A stretch of 64,000 nt of DNA, taken from positions 100,099 to 164,098 of the forward strand of contig NZ_QQBA01000007.1 of assembly GCF_003350545.1 (NCBI RefSeq), in the 5' to 3' direction. Both the position numbers and the translations under genes were made by a program. This DNA is from Flavobacterium glaciei. Its GTDB lineage: Bacteria; Bacteroidota; Bacteroidia; Flavobacteriales; Flavobacteriaceae. Below the pieces are notes generated by a model. The model worked only from the letters and a program-made list of their open reading frames with translations, did no database searches and was not told the origin of the DNA. This document shows, one piece after another, positions 27,207 through 35,996 of this stretch (its first letter is position 1; every line of letters starts with the position of its first letter).

Positions 27207-28730
27207 ATGCCACTAACCATAATCAATTCGTTTGCCTCTTGGGTTCTCAAACAAAGAATTCATCAGATCGAACTCTTCCTAAAATATCCAAATGAGGTTC
27301 AGGAAGAATTGCTTATGAATTTAATTCAGACATCAAAAAATACTGCATTAGGCAAAGAATATGAGTATGCTTCGATACATTCCTACGCAACTTTTGCCGA
27401 AAGAATTCCTATTTCGACCTACGAAGAGTTACAGCCGCTGATTGAAAGAACCCGAAAAGGTGAACAAAATGTTTTTTGGGAAACACCTATAAAATGGTTT
27501 GCCAAATCAAGCGGTACAACTAATGCAAAAAGTAAATTTATTCCTGTAAGTAATGAAGCTTTAGAAGATTGTCATTATAAAGGCAGTAAGGATTTGCTGT
27601 GTATGTATTTAAACAACAACGAAGATTCCGAACTGTTTCTGGGAAAAAGTCTGCGTCTTGGCGGAAGTTCCCAAATCTATGAAGACAACAATACTTTCTT
27701 TGGAGATTTATCTGCAATTTTAATCGAAAATATGCCTATTTGGGCTGAGTTCAGCAGCACACCAAGCAACAAAATTTCGTTGATGAGTGAATGGGAAACT
27801 AAAATTGCAGCGACTATAAACGAAACAAAAAACGAAAATGTAACCAGTTTCGCCGGAGTTCCTTCCTGGATGTTAGTTTTAATGAATAAAATGCTGGAAA
27901 AAACCGGAAAAGGAAATCTATTTGAACTTTGGCCTAACTTAGAAGTTTACTTTCATGGCGGCGTAAATTTTGAACCCTACCGAGACCAATACAAAAAAAT
28001 ACTCCCTAAAAAAGACTTTAAATATTACGAAATATACAATGCTTCTGAAGGTTTTTTTGCCATTCAGGATCTAAATAATTCCAGTGATTTATTATTGATG
28101 CTGGACTACGGAATTTTCTATGAGTTCATTCCAATGGATACTTTTGGGACACCGGATCAAAAAATTATTCGATTAGCAGATGTGGAATTGTTTAAAAATT
28201 ATGCTTTGGTAATTACGACTAATTCTGGTTTGTGGCGCTATTTGATAGGCGATACCGTTCGTTTCACATCATTGAATCCGTACCGCATTCGGGTTACGGG
28301 AAGAACCAAGCATCACATTAATGTTTTTGGGGAAGAATTGATGGTCGAAAATACCGATCAGGCTATAGCCAAAGCGTGTAAACTAACCCAAACCGAAGTG
28401 GTTGATTACACCGTTGCGCCTATATTTATGGAAGGCAAAGAAAAAGGCGCTCATGAATGGATGATTGAATTTAAAAACCCTCCAGCTGATGTATCGCAAT
28501 TCCAGAAAGCATTAGATGAATCTATACAATCACTAAATTCAGATTACGAAGCGAAACGTTACAACAACATGACGTTAAATCCGTTAGTGATTAATGTAGC
28601 TCGAAAAAATTTGTTTTACGATTGGTTAAAAGATAGAGACAAATTGGGCGGACAACATAAAATTCCAAGATTATCCAACCAAAGAGATTATCTAGAACAA
28701 CTGAAAAGTATGCAGTTTCAAACTATGTAA
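27207..28730 (+). CDS. GH3-like acyl-adenylating (auxin-conjugase fold) protein
   Basis: A 507-residue member of the GH3 family. These are ANL-type enzymes that adenylate a carboxylic acid and, in plants, join it to an amino acid. The ATP-binding motif FAKSSGTTNAKSKFIPV is near residue 100, YNASEGFFAIQ around 285 and the hinge YRIRVTGRTKHHINVFGEELM around 370, all in order. Bacterial members are uncharacterised, so the substrate is unknown. A 49-residue lipoprotein gene follows at 28741 on the same strand. Confidence 0.9.
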   Translation: MPLTIINSFASWVLKQRIHQIELFLKYPNEVQEELLMNLIQTSKNTALGKEYEYASIHSYATFAERIPISTYEELQPLIERTRKGEQNVFWETPIKWFAKSSGTTNAKSKFIPVSNEALEDCHYKGSKDLLCMYLNNNEDSELFLGKSLRLGGSSQIYEDNNTFFGDLSAILIENMPIWAEFSSTPSNKISLMSEWETKIAATINETKNENVTSFAGVPSWMLVLMNKMLEKTGKGNLFELWPNLEVYFHGGVNFEPYRDQYKKILPKKDFKYYEIYNASEGFFAIQDLNNSSDLLLMLDYGIFYEFIPMDTFGTPDQKIIRLADVELFKNYALVITTNSGLWRYLIGDTVRFTSLNPYRIRVTGRTKHHINVFGEELMVENTDQAIAKACKLTQTEVVDYTVAPIFMEGKEKGAHEWMIEFKNPPADVSQFQKALDESIQSLNSDYEAKRYNNMTLNPLVINVARKNLFYDWLKDRDKLGGQHKIPRLSNQRDYLEQLKSMQFQTM

Positions 28731-28740
28731 AAATGATAAG

Positions 28741-28890
28741 ATGAAAAACACCTTTTACATCTTGATTGCACTTTTTGTATTGAGTTCCTGCGGACCGCAC
28801 AGAATGAGTTGTGGTGCCCGAGGAATTTGTAAATCTCCCGAAAAACAAATACAGGAAAAGCCTGAAAAAATGTTTACCGTTCAAACATAA
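28741..28890 (+). CDS. Very small lipoprotein
   Basis: A 49-codon frame begins 11 bases after the GH3-like gene. It has a lipoprotein signal with lipobox LSSC (Cys17), followed by GPHRMSCGARGICKSP with two more cysteines and a charged tail. The signal, the tight spacing and the strong terminator after the stop support a real gene. No function is known. Confidence 0.75.
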   Translation: MKNTFYILIALFVLSSCGPHRMSCGARGICKSPEKQIQEKPEKMFTVQT

Positions 28891-28892
28891 AA

Positions 28893-28938
28893 CAAAAAGA
28901 GTCTGTCCGAAAAGTAATTTTGGGACAGACTCTTTTTA
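28893..28938 (+). terminator. Strong intrinsic terminator
   Basis: A perfect 15-bp stem, 28894-28908 with 28923-28937 (core AAAAAGAGTCTGTCC), ends in a T-run. It closes the GH3-lipoprotein transcript. Confidence 0.9.
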
Positions 28939-28965
28939 AAAATATTATATGACTTTATTTTTTCG

Positions 28966-29051
28966 CCACAGATTTAAAAGATTCTAACGGATTTCCCTCT
29001 ATAAATCCAATTCGTTTTTCTCTAATCTATGGAAATCTTTTAAATCTGTGG
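28966..29051. repeat. 18-bp perfect inverted repeat element
   Basis: Arms 28966-28983 and 29034-29051 (CCACAGATTTAAAAGATT) are exact reverse complements around a 50-nt centre that has smaller internal repeats. It lies between a terminator and serB and has no obvious coding content; MITE- or REP-like. Confidence 0.75.
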
Positions 29052-29103
29052 TAAAATTATTGTTGGTATTAGTTACGGATAATCAAGATATATTAAGCAC
29101 AAT

Positions 29104-30342
29104 TTATTCCTCCTCCATCATATCAATATGCCTGTCGTGGTATCCTAACAGGTATAAAACACCATCAAGACCCAAACTGGATATAGAACTTTCTGCTTTT
29201 TCTTTTACCGTCGGTTTGGCATGAAAAGCAATTCCTAATCCTGCTAAATTCAACATCGGCAAATCATTGGCACCGTCACCTACTGCAATAGTTTGATTGA
29301 TGTGAATCCCCTCTTTATCGGCAATGGCTTGAAGGTATTCTGCTTTCTTTTTACCATCAACGATTTCTCCAAGATAGTTACCTGTCAATTTTCCGTCTTT
29401 GATTTCTAATTCGTTGGCGTGAACATAGTCAATCCCTAATTCCTTTTGCAAGTACTTCCCAAAAAAGGTAAAACCTCCGGACAAAATAGCCGTTTTATAG
29501 CCGTAATATTTTAAGGCCTTCATCAATCGATGCGCACCTTTAGTTATCGGAAGATTTTCAGCAACGTTTTGCAACACGTCCTCGCTCAAACCTTCTAGCA
29601 AAGCCATACGTTGTTTGAAGCTTTCGCTAAAATCAATTTCGCCGTTCATCGCTGATTCTGTAATGGCTTTTACTTGCTCACCCACACCCGCTAACTCTGC
29701 TAATTCATCAATTACTTCCGTTTGAATCAACGTCGAATCCATATCGAAACACACCAAGCGTCTGTTTCTGCGGTACATATTGTCTTCCTGAAACGAAATA
29801 TCCACATCTAATGTTCTGGAAATTTCCATAAAACTGGCCGTCATAAATGTTTTATCTACAATCGTTCCTGTAACTGATAATTGTATGCAAGAACGCGGAA
29901 ATTCATCTTTCTCCAAAATAGAAACCCTGCCGGTTAATCTTTTGATTGCGTCAATATTCAAATTTTGATTGGACAGAATTTTGGTTACAGCCGCTAATTG
30001 AACCGCGGTCAGTGTCTCGCCTAAAACATTAATGCTATAGCGTTGTTTGCGTTGTCCTTTGACCCATATTTCATAATCAGCAATAGAAATTGGTATGAAC
30101 TTTACTTTCACACCCAATTCATAGGCTTTAAACAATAAATCTTTCAAAACTGGCCCCGAAGAAGAACCCGCCTTGATTTCAAATAAAATACCTAAAGATA
30201 GCGTATCATGAATATCTGCTTGACCAATATCTAAAATAATGGCATCATAATTAGCCAGGATCGATGTCAAACCAGCAGTTACTCCGGGTTTGTCCTGTCC
30301 AGAAACTTTTAGTAAAATTACCTCTACATCTTCTATTTGCAT
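29104..30342 (-). CDS. serB: Phosphoserine phosphatase with N-terminal ACT domains
   Basis: SerB hydrolyses phosphoserine in the last step of serine synthesis. The ATG at 30342 (MQIEDVEVILLKVSGQDKPG) starts directly at the first ACT-like domain; the longer frame upstream would add a spurious leader. Two ACT-type regulatory domains occupy about residues 1-175. The HAD core follows with CFDMDSTLIQTEVIDELA, the LSGGFTFF loop and VGDGANDLPMLNLAGLGIAF. 412 residues is the usual size for the ACT-containing form. Confidence 0.95.
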   Translation of the reverse strand: MQIEDVEVILLKVSGQDKPGVTAGLTSILANYDAIILDIGQADIHDTLSLGILFEIKAGSSSGPVLKDLLFKAYELGVKVKFIPISIADYEIWVKGQRKQRYSINVLGETLTAVQLAAVTKILSNQNLNIDAIKRLTGRVSILEKDEFPRSCIQLSVTGTIVDKTFMTASFMEISRTLDVDISFQEDNMYRRNRRLVCFDMDSTLIQTEVIDELAELAGVGEQVKAITESAMNGEIDFSESFKQRMALLEGLSEDVLQNVAENLPITKGAHRLMKALKYYGYKTAILSGGFTFFGKYLQKELGIDYVHANELEIKDGKLTGNYLGEIVDGKKKAEYLQAIADKEGIHINQTIAVGDGANDLPMLNLAGLGIAFHAKPTVKEKAESSISSLGLDGVLYLLGYHDRHIDMMEEE

Positions 30343-30447
30343 TTTGTATATATTTGATTTAGAATGGACAAAAATCGACATTCTGACGTTGATAAAAAAA
30401 AATATTCTTCCTTTTTTCAAACAATAACAAATAGTGTAATTTCCCCA

Positions 30448-30482
30448 TAAAAAAACCCGTTCAAATGAATGAACAGGTTTGT
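30448..30482 (-). terminator. Intrinsic terminator of clpX
   Basis: Stem AAACC-GTTCA (30454-30462) with TGAAC-GGTTT (30470-30479), one mismatch. The A-run at 30448-30455 becomes a U-tract on the minus strand. Confidence 0.75.
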
Positions 30483-30504
30483 ATTTTTAAGAAAAATGCA
30501 ATTT

Positions 30505-31737
30505 TTATGATGCAATCTCCAAACGTTTCAATAAATTTTTATTCAACGTTTCTTTTGCGTATTCCACATCAATTTCAAGAATTTTGTTTTCAGAACTTGG
30601 TAATTCATACATCGCATCCGTTAAGATAGCTTCGCATAAAGAACGCAATCCACGAGCTCCTAATTTGTATTCTAAGGCTTTATCCACAATAAAATCCAAG
30701 GCTTCGTCTGTGATGGTAAAAGCTACCTCATCCATCAAAAACAATTTCTCATATTGTTTGATTAATGCATTTTTAGGTTGTGTCAAAATCGCACGCAAAG
30801 TTTCTCTATCTAAAGGATCCATGTGTGTCAAAACCGGCAAACGCCCAATAATCTCTGGAATCAATCCAAAATCTTTGATATCTTTTGGGATAATGTATTG
30901 CAACAAATTGTCTTTGTCAATATTATCAGTGTTTTTTGAAGTCGAATAACCTACGGCTTGACGGTTTAATCGTTTCGAAATAATTCTTTCGATTCCATCA
31001 AAAGCACCACCGGCGATAAACAAAATGTTCTGAGTATTTACCTCAACAAATTTTTGGTCCGGGTGCTTGCGTCCTCCTTTTGGTGGCACATTTACAACCG
31101 TTCCTTCCAATAATTTCAATAATGCTTGTTGTACACCTTCACCTGAAACGTCACGCGTAATAGACGGATTGTCGCTTTTACGTGCAATTTTATCTATTTC
31201 GTCGATGAATACAATTCCGCGTTCTGCTTTGGCAACATCATAATCGGCAGCTTGCAAAAGACGTGTCAAAATACTTTCGACATCTTCCCCAACATAACCT
31301 GCTTCAGTAAGAACGGTTGCATCAACAATAGCTAAAGGGACATCCAACATTTTTGCAATGGTTTTAGCCACTAATGTTTTTCCTGTTCCTGTTTGTCCCA
31401 CCATGATGATGTTACTTTTTTCAATCTCTACCTCATCGTCTAATTGCTGTTGCATCAAACGTTTGTAGTGATTGTAAACCGCAACCGACATTACTTTTTT
31501 AGTTTGGTCCTGTCCAATTACATATTGATCCAAGAACGCTCTGATTTCTTTTGGTTTTTTCAAAATCAAATCTCCAACCAGTTTTGAACTTCCGCTGGAC
31601 TTTAATTCCTCTAAAACTATTCCGTGTGCTTGTTCGATGCATTTATCACAAATATGTGCATTGATACCAGCAATCAACAAATTGGTTTCTGGCTTCTTTC
31701 TTCCACAAAACGAACACTCTAATACTACTTTTGCCAT
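30505..31737 (-). CDS. clpX: ATP-dependent Clp protease unfoldase ClpX
   Basis: ClpX is the AAA+ hexamer that unfolds substrates and feeds them to ClpP. The zinc-binding domain has Cys8, Cys11, Cys30 and Cys33. Walker A is GQTGTGKT (about 118), Walker [11 protein letters not shown], and a sensor-2 Arg lies in LGARGLRS. The ClpP-docking IGF-type loop is likely at about 270 in the IIGRLP area, though not exact. 410 residues is typical. It lies 87 bp downstream of clpP, with a palindromic repeat between them. Confidence 0.97.
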   Translation of the reverse strand: MAKVVLECSFCGRKKPETNLLIAGINAHICDKCIEQAHGIVLEELKSSGSSKLVGDLILKKPKEIRAFLDQYVIGQDQTKKVMSVAVYNHYKRLMQQQLDDEVEIEKSNIIMVGQTGTGKTLVAKTIAKMLDVPLAIVDATVLTEAGYVGEDVESILTRLLQAADYDVAKAERGIVFIDEIDKIARKSDNPSITRDVSGEGVQQALLKLLEGTVVNVPPKGGRKHPDQKFVEVNTQNILFIAGGAFDGIERIISKRLNRQAVGYSTSKNTDNIDKDNLLQYIIPKDIKDFGLIPEIIGRLPVLTHMDPLDRETLRAILTQPKNALIKQYEKLFLMDEVAFTITDEALDFIVDKALEYKLGARGLRSLCEAILTDAMYELPSSENKILEIDVEYAKETLNKNLLKRLEIAS

Positions 31738-31752
31738 TCCTTTTAGTCTAAT

Positions 31753-31803
31753 GTCATAAAGTCAAAAGTCGTAAAGTCTCAGCTATGCTTTTGACTTTAT
31801 GAC
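31753..31803. repeat. 16-bp inverted repeat between clpP and clpX
   Basis: GTCATAAAGTCAAAAG (31753-31768) and its exact reverse complement (31788-31803) surround a 19-nt loop. A related stretch (TTTGACTTTATGACATTTGA) occurs at 32866-32897 downstream of tig. Confidence 0.75.
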
Positions 31804-31824
31804 TTTTGAATTTCGACTAATAAT

Positions 31825-32499
31825 TTATCCTCTTATTAAAACCTCATCAATCATTCCGTATGCTTTTGCTTCTTCAGCAATCATCCAATAATCACGTTCG
31901 CTATCTGCATGAACTTTATCAAATGTTTGTCCAGAATGATGAGAGATAATTTTATATAATTCATCTTTCAGTTTCAACATTTCACGTAAGTTGATTTCCA
32001 TATCAGTAGCAACTCCTTGTGCTCCTCCTGATGGTTGGTGAATCATAACTCTTGAATGTGGCAAAGCCGAACGTTTTCCTGCAGCACCCGCACATAACAA
32101 CACTGCTCCCATAGAAGCTGCCATTCCTGTACAAATCGTCGCTACATCTGGCTTGATGTATTGCATCGTGTCATAAATCCCTAATCCTGCGTAAACACTT
32201 CCTCCTGGAGAGTTCAAATAAATTTGAATGTCCTTAGAAGCATCAGCACTTTCAAGGAACAATAACTGTGCTTGAACGATGTTAGCAATTTGGTCATCAA
32301 TTCCTGTTCCAAGGAATATAATTCTGTCCATCATCAATCTGGAGAAAACGTCTAATTGTGAAATATTCAACTGACGTTCTTCAATGATATATGGAGTCAT
32401 GTTTTTAGGAGTCATTGCGCCTACGATTTTATCGTAATACATCGAGTTTACACCGTGGTCCTTTGTAGCAAATTTTTTAAATTCTTTACCGTAGTTCAT
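31825..32499 (-). CDS. clpP: ATP-dependent Clp protease proteolytic subunit
   Basis: ClpP forms the 14-subunit peptidase barrel used with ClpX. The triad is visible: Ser129 in GMAASMGAVLL, His154 in RVMIHQPSGG, and Asp203 in ERDYWMIAEEA. The oxyanion region NSPGGSVYAGL and the usual ALPHSR are present. At 224 residues it has a longer N-terminal propeptide than Escherichia coli ClpP. Gene order on the minus strand is tig, clpP, clpX, as in many bacteria. Confidence 0.97.
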   Translation of the reverse strand: MNYGKEFKKFATKDHGVNSMYYDKIVGAMTPKNMTPYIIEERQLNISQLDVFSRLMMDRIIFLGTGIDDQIANIVQAQLLFLESADASKDIQIYLNSPGGSVYAGLGIYDTMQYIKPDVATICTGMAASMGAVLLCAGAAGKRSALPHSRVMIHQPSGGAQGVATDMEINLREMLKLKDELYKIISHHSGQTFDKVHADSERDYWMIAEEAKAYGMIDEVLIRG

Positions 32500-32902
32500 C
32501 TTTTTATAAGTTATGAGTTATGAATTATGAGTTATGAATTCTTGACAGAACTTACAACTCTTCTCTTTTTTGTTTAGCCCAGATAGCAGTGAAAAGCTTT
32601 TTGAAATCACGTTACATTTTTTCTTGCAGGAAAAGAGCGACCTACGGAAGCTCCTTTTCTTGTTTAGAAAAAAGTAAACGAGATGAAAAAACTTGCAACG
32701 AATAGCTGGATTTGCTCCTGAAATCAATTCAGGATAAATTCAAATAAAAGAGCGCCAAAAAATATTTTTTCTGACGCTCAAATATAACTATTTTTTATTG
32801 TTTACAATCTGTAATCAAATCATAAAATTTGAAACAACTAACGAAATTATTTTCCGTTTTTTCAACTTTTGACTTTATGACATTTGACTTTAAGACTAGG
32901 AT
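32500..32902. other. 403-bp spacer between tig and clpP, repeat-filled
   Basis: No convincing gene. In order it holds: tandem AT-rich TTATGAGTTATGAAT units (32509-32540); a 130-nt extended-hairpin element (32577-32710, separate entry); a GAGCG/CGCTC hairpin around an AAAAAATATTTTTT core (32750-32779) that could end the tig transcript; and a GACTTTATGACATTTGACTT repeat just after the tig stop. A 69-codon minus-strand frame here (32518-32727) overlaps the hairpin element and shows no protein character. Confidence 0.6.
32577..32710 (-). repeat. Variable-centre hairpin element, copy A
   Basis: Read on the minus strand it begins CCAGCTATTCGTTGCAAG and ends AAGCTTTTCACTGCTATC, with long imperfect self-complementarity between. 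Inner pairs include AAAAGAGC with GCTCCTTTT and CGTTACATTTTTTCT with AGAAAAAAGTAAACG. Copy B at 34423-34494 has matching end boxes in the opposite orientation. Confidence 0.6.
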
Positions 32903-34228
32903 TTATTCTCCGTAAGAAGCAGCAATAAATTCTTCGTAAGTTACCTCTTTAGTTGTAGGATTTGCTTTTTCTTTGAACAATTCCAATAATTTCTCAGCAA
33001 CAACTTGGTCAGAAAGTCTTTTCACTTCGTCTTGGTTAGACAAAACTCTAGCTACAATTCCTTGAACTTCTTCGTCAGTAGGATTTGTTTGCCCGAATTG
33101 CGCCATTTGTTGACGGATATTTTTTGTAGTGAATGTTTTCAAGTCTTCAAAAGTGATTTTGATATCCGATTGAGCCATTGCTCTACCTTCGATCAATTGA
33201 AAACGCAATCCTTTTTCAGAACGTGCATATTCTACTTCAGCTTCCTCAGGAGTCAATTTTTTCTCACCAACAGTTTGCAACCATTTTTTAAGGAATTCAG
33301 CTGGTAAATCAAATTTTGTGCTTTCGATTAAGAACTCAGTAACATCACCTAATAATTTTTGGTCTGCTTGTTGTGCAAATTGATTTTCAGCATCCTCTTT
33401 GATTTTAGCTTTCAATTCTTCTAGTGAAGAAATAGTTCCAGCACCAAACAATTTGTCGAACAATTCTTGATTTAATTCAGCTAATTCAGCCGTGTTGATT
33501 GCTTCGATTGTGAAGTTTACATCAACATCTAAACCGTGAACGTCATCATGACTTACTTTCATCACGTCCATCAATTGGTGGTCGTCTTCAAATAAACCTT
33601 TAGTATTTACAGTCACTACATCCCCTACTTTTTTACCTATGAACAAGTCAAAAGTTGCTTTGTCTTTGAAAAGATCAGCAGCAATAGTAGTAGCGTTATT
33701 AATTCCTTTTTCTTCGTTAGCGAATGTTCCAGTTACATCTGAATTTGCAGCAACAACTTCTTGAGGAATTGCAGTTCCAAATTGTTTTTGGATTCTTTCC
33801 ACTTGACCGTCGATTAATTTATCGTCAGCTGTAACCACATATTTTACGATGTCGTTTTTAGCATCTAAGTCTAAAGTGAAGTTTGGTACTAAACCAATTT
33901 CATATTCAAAAACCAATTCTTCAGCATCCCAAGAAAAATTTTCGTTTACTTTAGGAAGTGGCGTCCCAAGAAGGTTTAATCTTTCAGATTGTACAAAACG
34001 CTCTAGAGCTAAATCAACAACTTTCTGAACTTCTTCTTGTTTAATCGCTTTACCGTATTGTTTTTCAACAAGATCTTTAGGCACAGCTCCTTTTCTAAAT
34101 CCCTTAACAGTTGCTAAAGGCATTTTTTCGTTTATTCTTTTTGCAACTTGTCCTTTGTAATCCATGTGAACAACAGTCATTACAATTGTTTCCGTCACAG
34201 CGTCTATTGCTACTCTTTTGATATCCAT
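32903..34228 (-). CDS. tig: Trigger factor, ribosome-associated chaperone
   Basis: Trigger factor binds the ribosome exit tunnel and shields nascent chains. The 441-residue protein has the N-terminal ribosome-binding domain with the signature GFRKGAVPKDLVEKQYG (residues about 43-59, the GFRKG motif). The peptidyl-prolyl isomerase region in the middle appears diverged, as is usual in Bacteroidota. The helical C-terminal chaperone domain follows. It leads the tig-clpP-clpX group. The start at 34228 is preceded by a well-formed promoter. Confidence 0.95.
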   Translation of the reverse strand: MDIKRVAIDAVTETIVMTVVHMDYKGQVAKRINEKMPLATVKGFRKGAVPKDLVEKQYGKAIKQEEVQKVVDLALERFVQSERLNLLGTPLPKVNENFSWDAEELVFEYEIGLVPNFTLDLDAKNDIVKYVVTADDKLIDGQVERIQKQFGTAIPQEVVAANSDVTGTFANEEKGINNATTIAADLFKDKATFDLFIGKKVGDVVTVNTKGLFEDDHQLMDVMKVSHDDVHGLDVDVNFTIEAINTAELAELNQELFDKLFGAGTISSLEELKAKIKEDAENQFAQQADQKLLGDVTEFLIESTKFDLPAEFLKKWLQTVGEKKLTPEEAEVEYARSEKGLRFQLIEGRAMAQSDIKITFEDLKTFTTKNIRQQMAQFGQTNPTDEEVQGIVARVLSNQDEVKRLSDQVVAEKLLELFKEKANPTTKEVTYEEFIAASYGE

Positions 34229-34256
34229 CTTCTTCTTTAATTTACATAATAAAATT

Positions 34257-34293
34257 GGGTTGCAAAATTATAAAATTTTTGCAACCCAAACAA
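34257..34293 (-). promoter_or_regulatory. tig promoter overlapped by an inverted repeat
   Basis: On the minus strand TTG (34293-34291), a 20-bp spacer and TAATTTTG (34270-34263) match the Bacteroidota promoter. GGGTTGCAAAA and TTTTGCAACCC arms (34257-34267 and 34276-34286) cover the -7 region and part of the spacer, so a repressor could bind there; alternatively it forms an RNA hairpin. Confidence 0.6.
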
Positions 34294-34380
34294 GCTTTTT
34301 AGTACTGAACCTTCGGGATTGAATTTTAGGCAGTTATTTACTAAAATCACAGGCCGAAAAAAGAAAATAATTTGGGTGTG

Positions 34381-34506
34381 TCCCTTCAGATTGCCTCGTC
34401 GTTCCTCCTTGCAACTTTGGGTCAGGCTGTTCGTTCCCGCTTTTTATCGCCTGCCAAAAAAAGGCAGTCTATAAAAGAGCTCCACTGCCATCCTTCACGC
34501 GGACCA
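34381..34506 (+). repeat. Variable-centre hairpin element, copy B
   Basis: The core 34423-34494 starts TCAGGCTGTTCGTTCCCG and ends AGAGCTCCACTGCCATCC, matching the ends of copy A (shared GCTnTTCGTT and CACTGCnATC). The centre is different: a CTGCC/GGCAG hairpin (34451-34467). The flank GTCGTTCCTCCTTGCAAC and the following CACGCGGAC may belong to the element. Confidence 0.6.
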
Positions 34507-34708
34507 TGGTTTTCAAGAATATAAAGCTGTACATATAATTTGTACTAATTTATTTATATATTTGAAAACAGATAAGACGAAACAAAGAAGCGCAAAGCAA
34601 GTCAAAATTGAACGTATTATCGCAAATATGTCGGGAACAAAAAAGTTAGCCCCAAGATAAAAAACTTAGTAATCAATTTTAATTTTATTAATAACTTAAA
34701 TTTTAACA

Positions 34709-35137
34709 ATGACTAAAATTATATTAAAAGCAATTTTCATTTTTTCTCTTCTTTTTTCTTTCAACGAGACGCAAGCACAAGTAAGCGTTTCCTATTTTGG
34801 AAATTCAAACAATACAAAAATTGGTGTCGGATACGATTTTAATGAAAAATTATGGACAGAATTACGTATTTATTCAGGCACATCATTAGCAAATACAACT
34901 GCAGAAGCAGTTCTTAATTATAATTTTTTAAGAAAAGAAAAATTTCGCACTTATGTTGGAGGTGGAATCGTTGTAAATAACTTAAACGGAATTGTTGTTC
35001 CTGTCGGTGTTCAATTTACTCCATTCGAAAATTTGAATAATTTCTCTTTTCATATTGAATTACAACTAATGTATGAAGTAGATTATGAAGATACGTTCGT
35101 TAACGGATTTGGTGGAATCCGATATAAATTCAATTAG
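34709..35137 (+). CDS. Small outer-membrane beta-barrel-like protein
   Basis: A 142-residue protein with a signal peptide ending near TQAQ (residue 24). The rest alternates hydrophobic and polar residues in short strands (VSVSYFGN, KIGVGYDFN, KLWTELRIYSG, AVLNYNFL, RTYVGGGIVVN). It ends in GFGGIRYKFN, with a C-terminal aromatic residue typical of outer-membrane barrels. Probably an eight-stranded barrel. Ligand and role unknown. Confidence 0.75.
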   Translation: MTKIILKAIFIFSLLFSFNETQAQVSVSYFGNSNNTKIGVGYDFNEKLWTELRIYSGTSLANTTAEAVLNYNFLRKEKFRTYVGGGIVVNNLNGIVVPVGVQFTPFENLNNFSFHIELQLMYEVDYEDTFVNGFGGIRYKFN

Positions 35138-35417
35138 GAAATATTTGCCCCTGAATAATTTCAGTGGTCAACATTGTATAAAAACCATGCTATTAAAGTG
35201 CTTACCAAAAAAATTGGAACCGGTTGTAACCCCAGCTCCACAAAGTATTCTTTCAAAGAATCAATTTATCATATACGCTAAACAAAAATCCCTTATTTGC
35301 GGCTACAAAAATAAGCATATTTAAATTGAGTGTATAATGTCATGGATAATAACATTTGGCACAAAGGCGGGAGATTTTGCGCAACTAGGAAATAATAAAC
35401 TTTTTATAACAGTTGAA

Positions 35418-35851
35418 ATGAAAAAAATTATTTACATATTATTCCTGCTTTTTAGTCTATCTATAATTGGGCAAACTGAAAACTTAAAAAAGAACTTCAG
35501 AGTAGATTTGTTAACTGTTGAGAAAAACACTAAGGACACTTTAATTGGAACATTTACAGAAATATACTCTGGAAATAAAAGAATAGAGGCAAAATGTTGT
35601 ACTAATTTTGATGGAATTGACATTTTTTATATTAATCCAAAAGACATTGTCGATAATAGAATTTACATAAATTTTATGACCGAAAATGTAAACCACATAA
35701 AAAGAAATTTATAATCAGAGGTGACTTAAAAACAACTATTTACCTTACATACGGAAAAACAGAATATAATTCTAAAATAGAGGATTTTGAAATGATGTTT
35801 AAAAAGTTAAATATAAAATCTGACGATTTTGGATATGGAACTGTTGATTAA
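35418..35851 (+). pseudogene. Secreted unknown protein with a frameshift at an A-run
   Basis: The frame from ATG 35418 begins with a signal peptide (MKKIIYILFLLFSLSIIG) and a mature part that stops after NVNHIKRNL. At 35699-35703 there is a run of five A. Adding one A restores a continuous frame through KKKFIIRGDLKTTIYLTYGKTE to a stop at 35851, directly before a terminator. The full product would be about 144 residues, with no family I recognise. It may be a decaying gene, a phase-variable tract or a sequencing error in the homopolymer. Confidence 0.6.
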
Positions 35852-35917
35852 TAATTTACTCCAAAAAATGCTAATACAAAAAATAAATTTATCGTAGTAT
35901 CTGACTTTTCTCTTCAT

Positions 35918-35962
35918 AAAAATGCCTCCAAATAGCTTTTGCTTTTTTTGGAGGCATTTCAT
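35918..35962. terminator. Bidirectional intrinsic terminator
   Basis: A 13-bp perfect stem, 35920-35932 with 35947-35959 (core AAATGCCTCCAAA), lies between the repaired end of the plus-strand frameshifted gene and the end of the minus-strand gene at 35997. Confidence 0.85.
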
Positions 35963-35996
35963 TTTAACCAATAAAAAATAGCTTTTTTTAAAGCGA

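Larger units (their letters stand above)
34229..34708. other. 480-bp spacer upstream of tig and of a beta-barrel gene
   Basis: It holds the tig promoter with an overlapping inverted repeat (34257-34293), then hairpin element copy B (34381-34506). Next is a TATATTTG -7-like element on the plus strand (34557-34564), and an A-rich leader to the gene at 34709. No coding frame with protein character is visible. Confidence 0.55.

Noticed and set aside
32518..32727. 69-codon minus-strand frame between clpP and tig
   Set aside because: It lies across the hairpin element, has a Lys/Ser/Phe-rich composition without a motif, and the element explains the sequence better.
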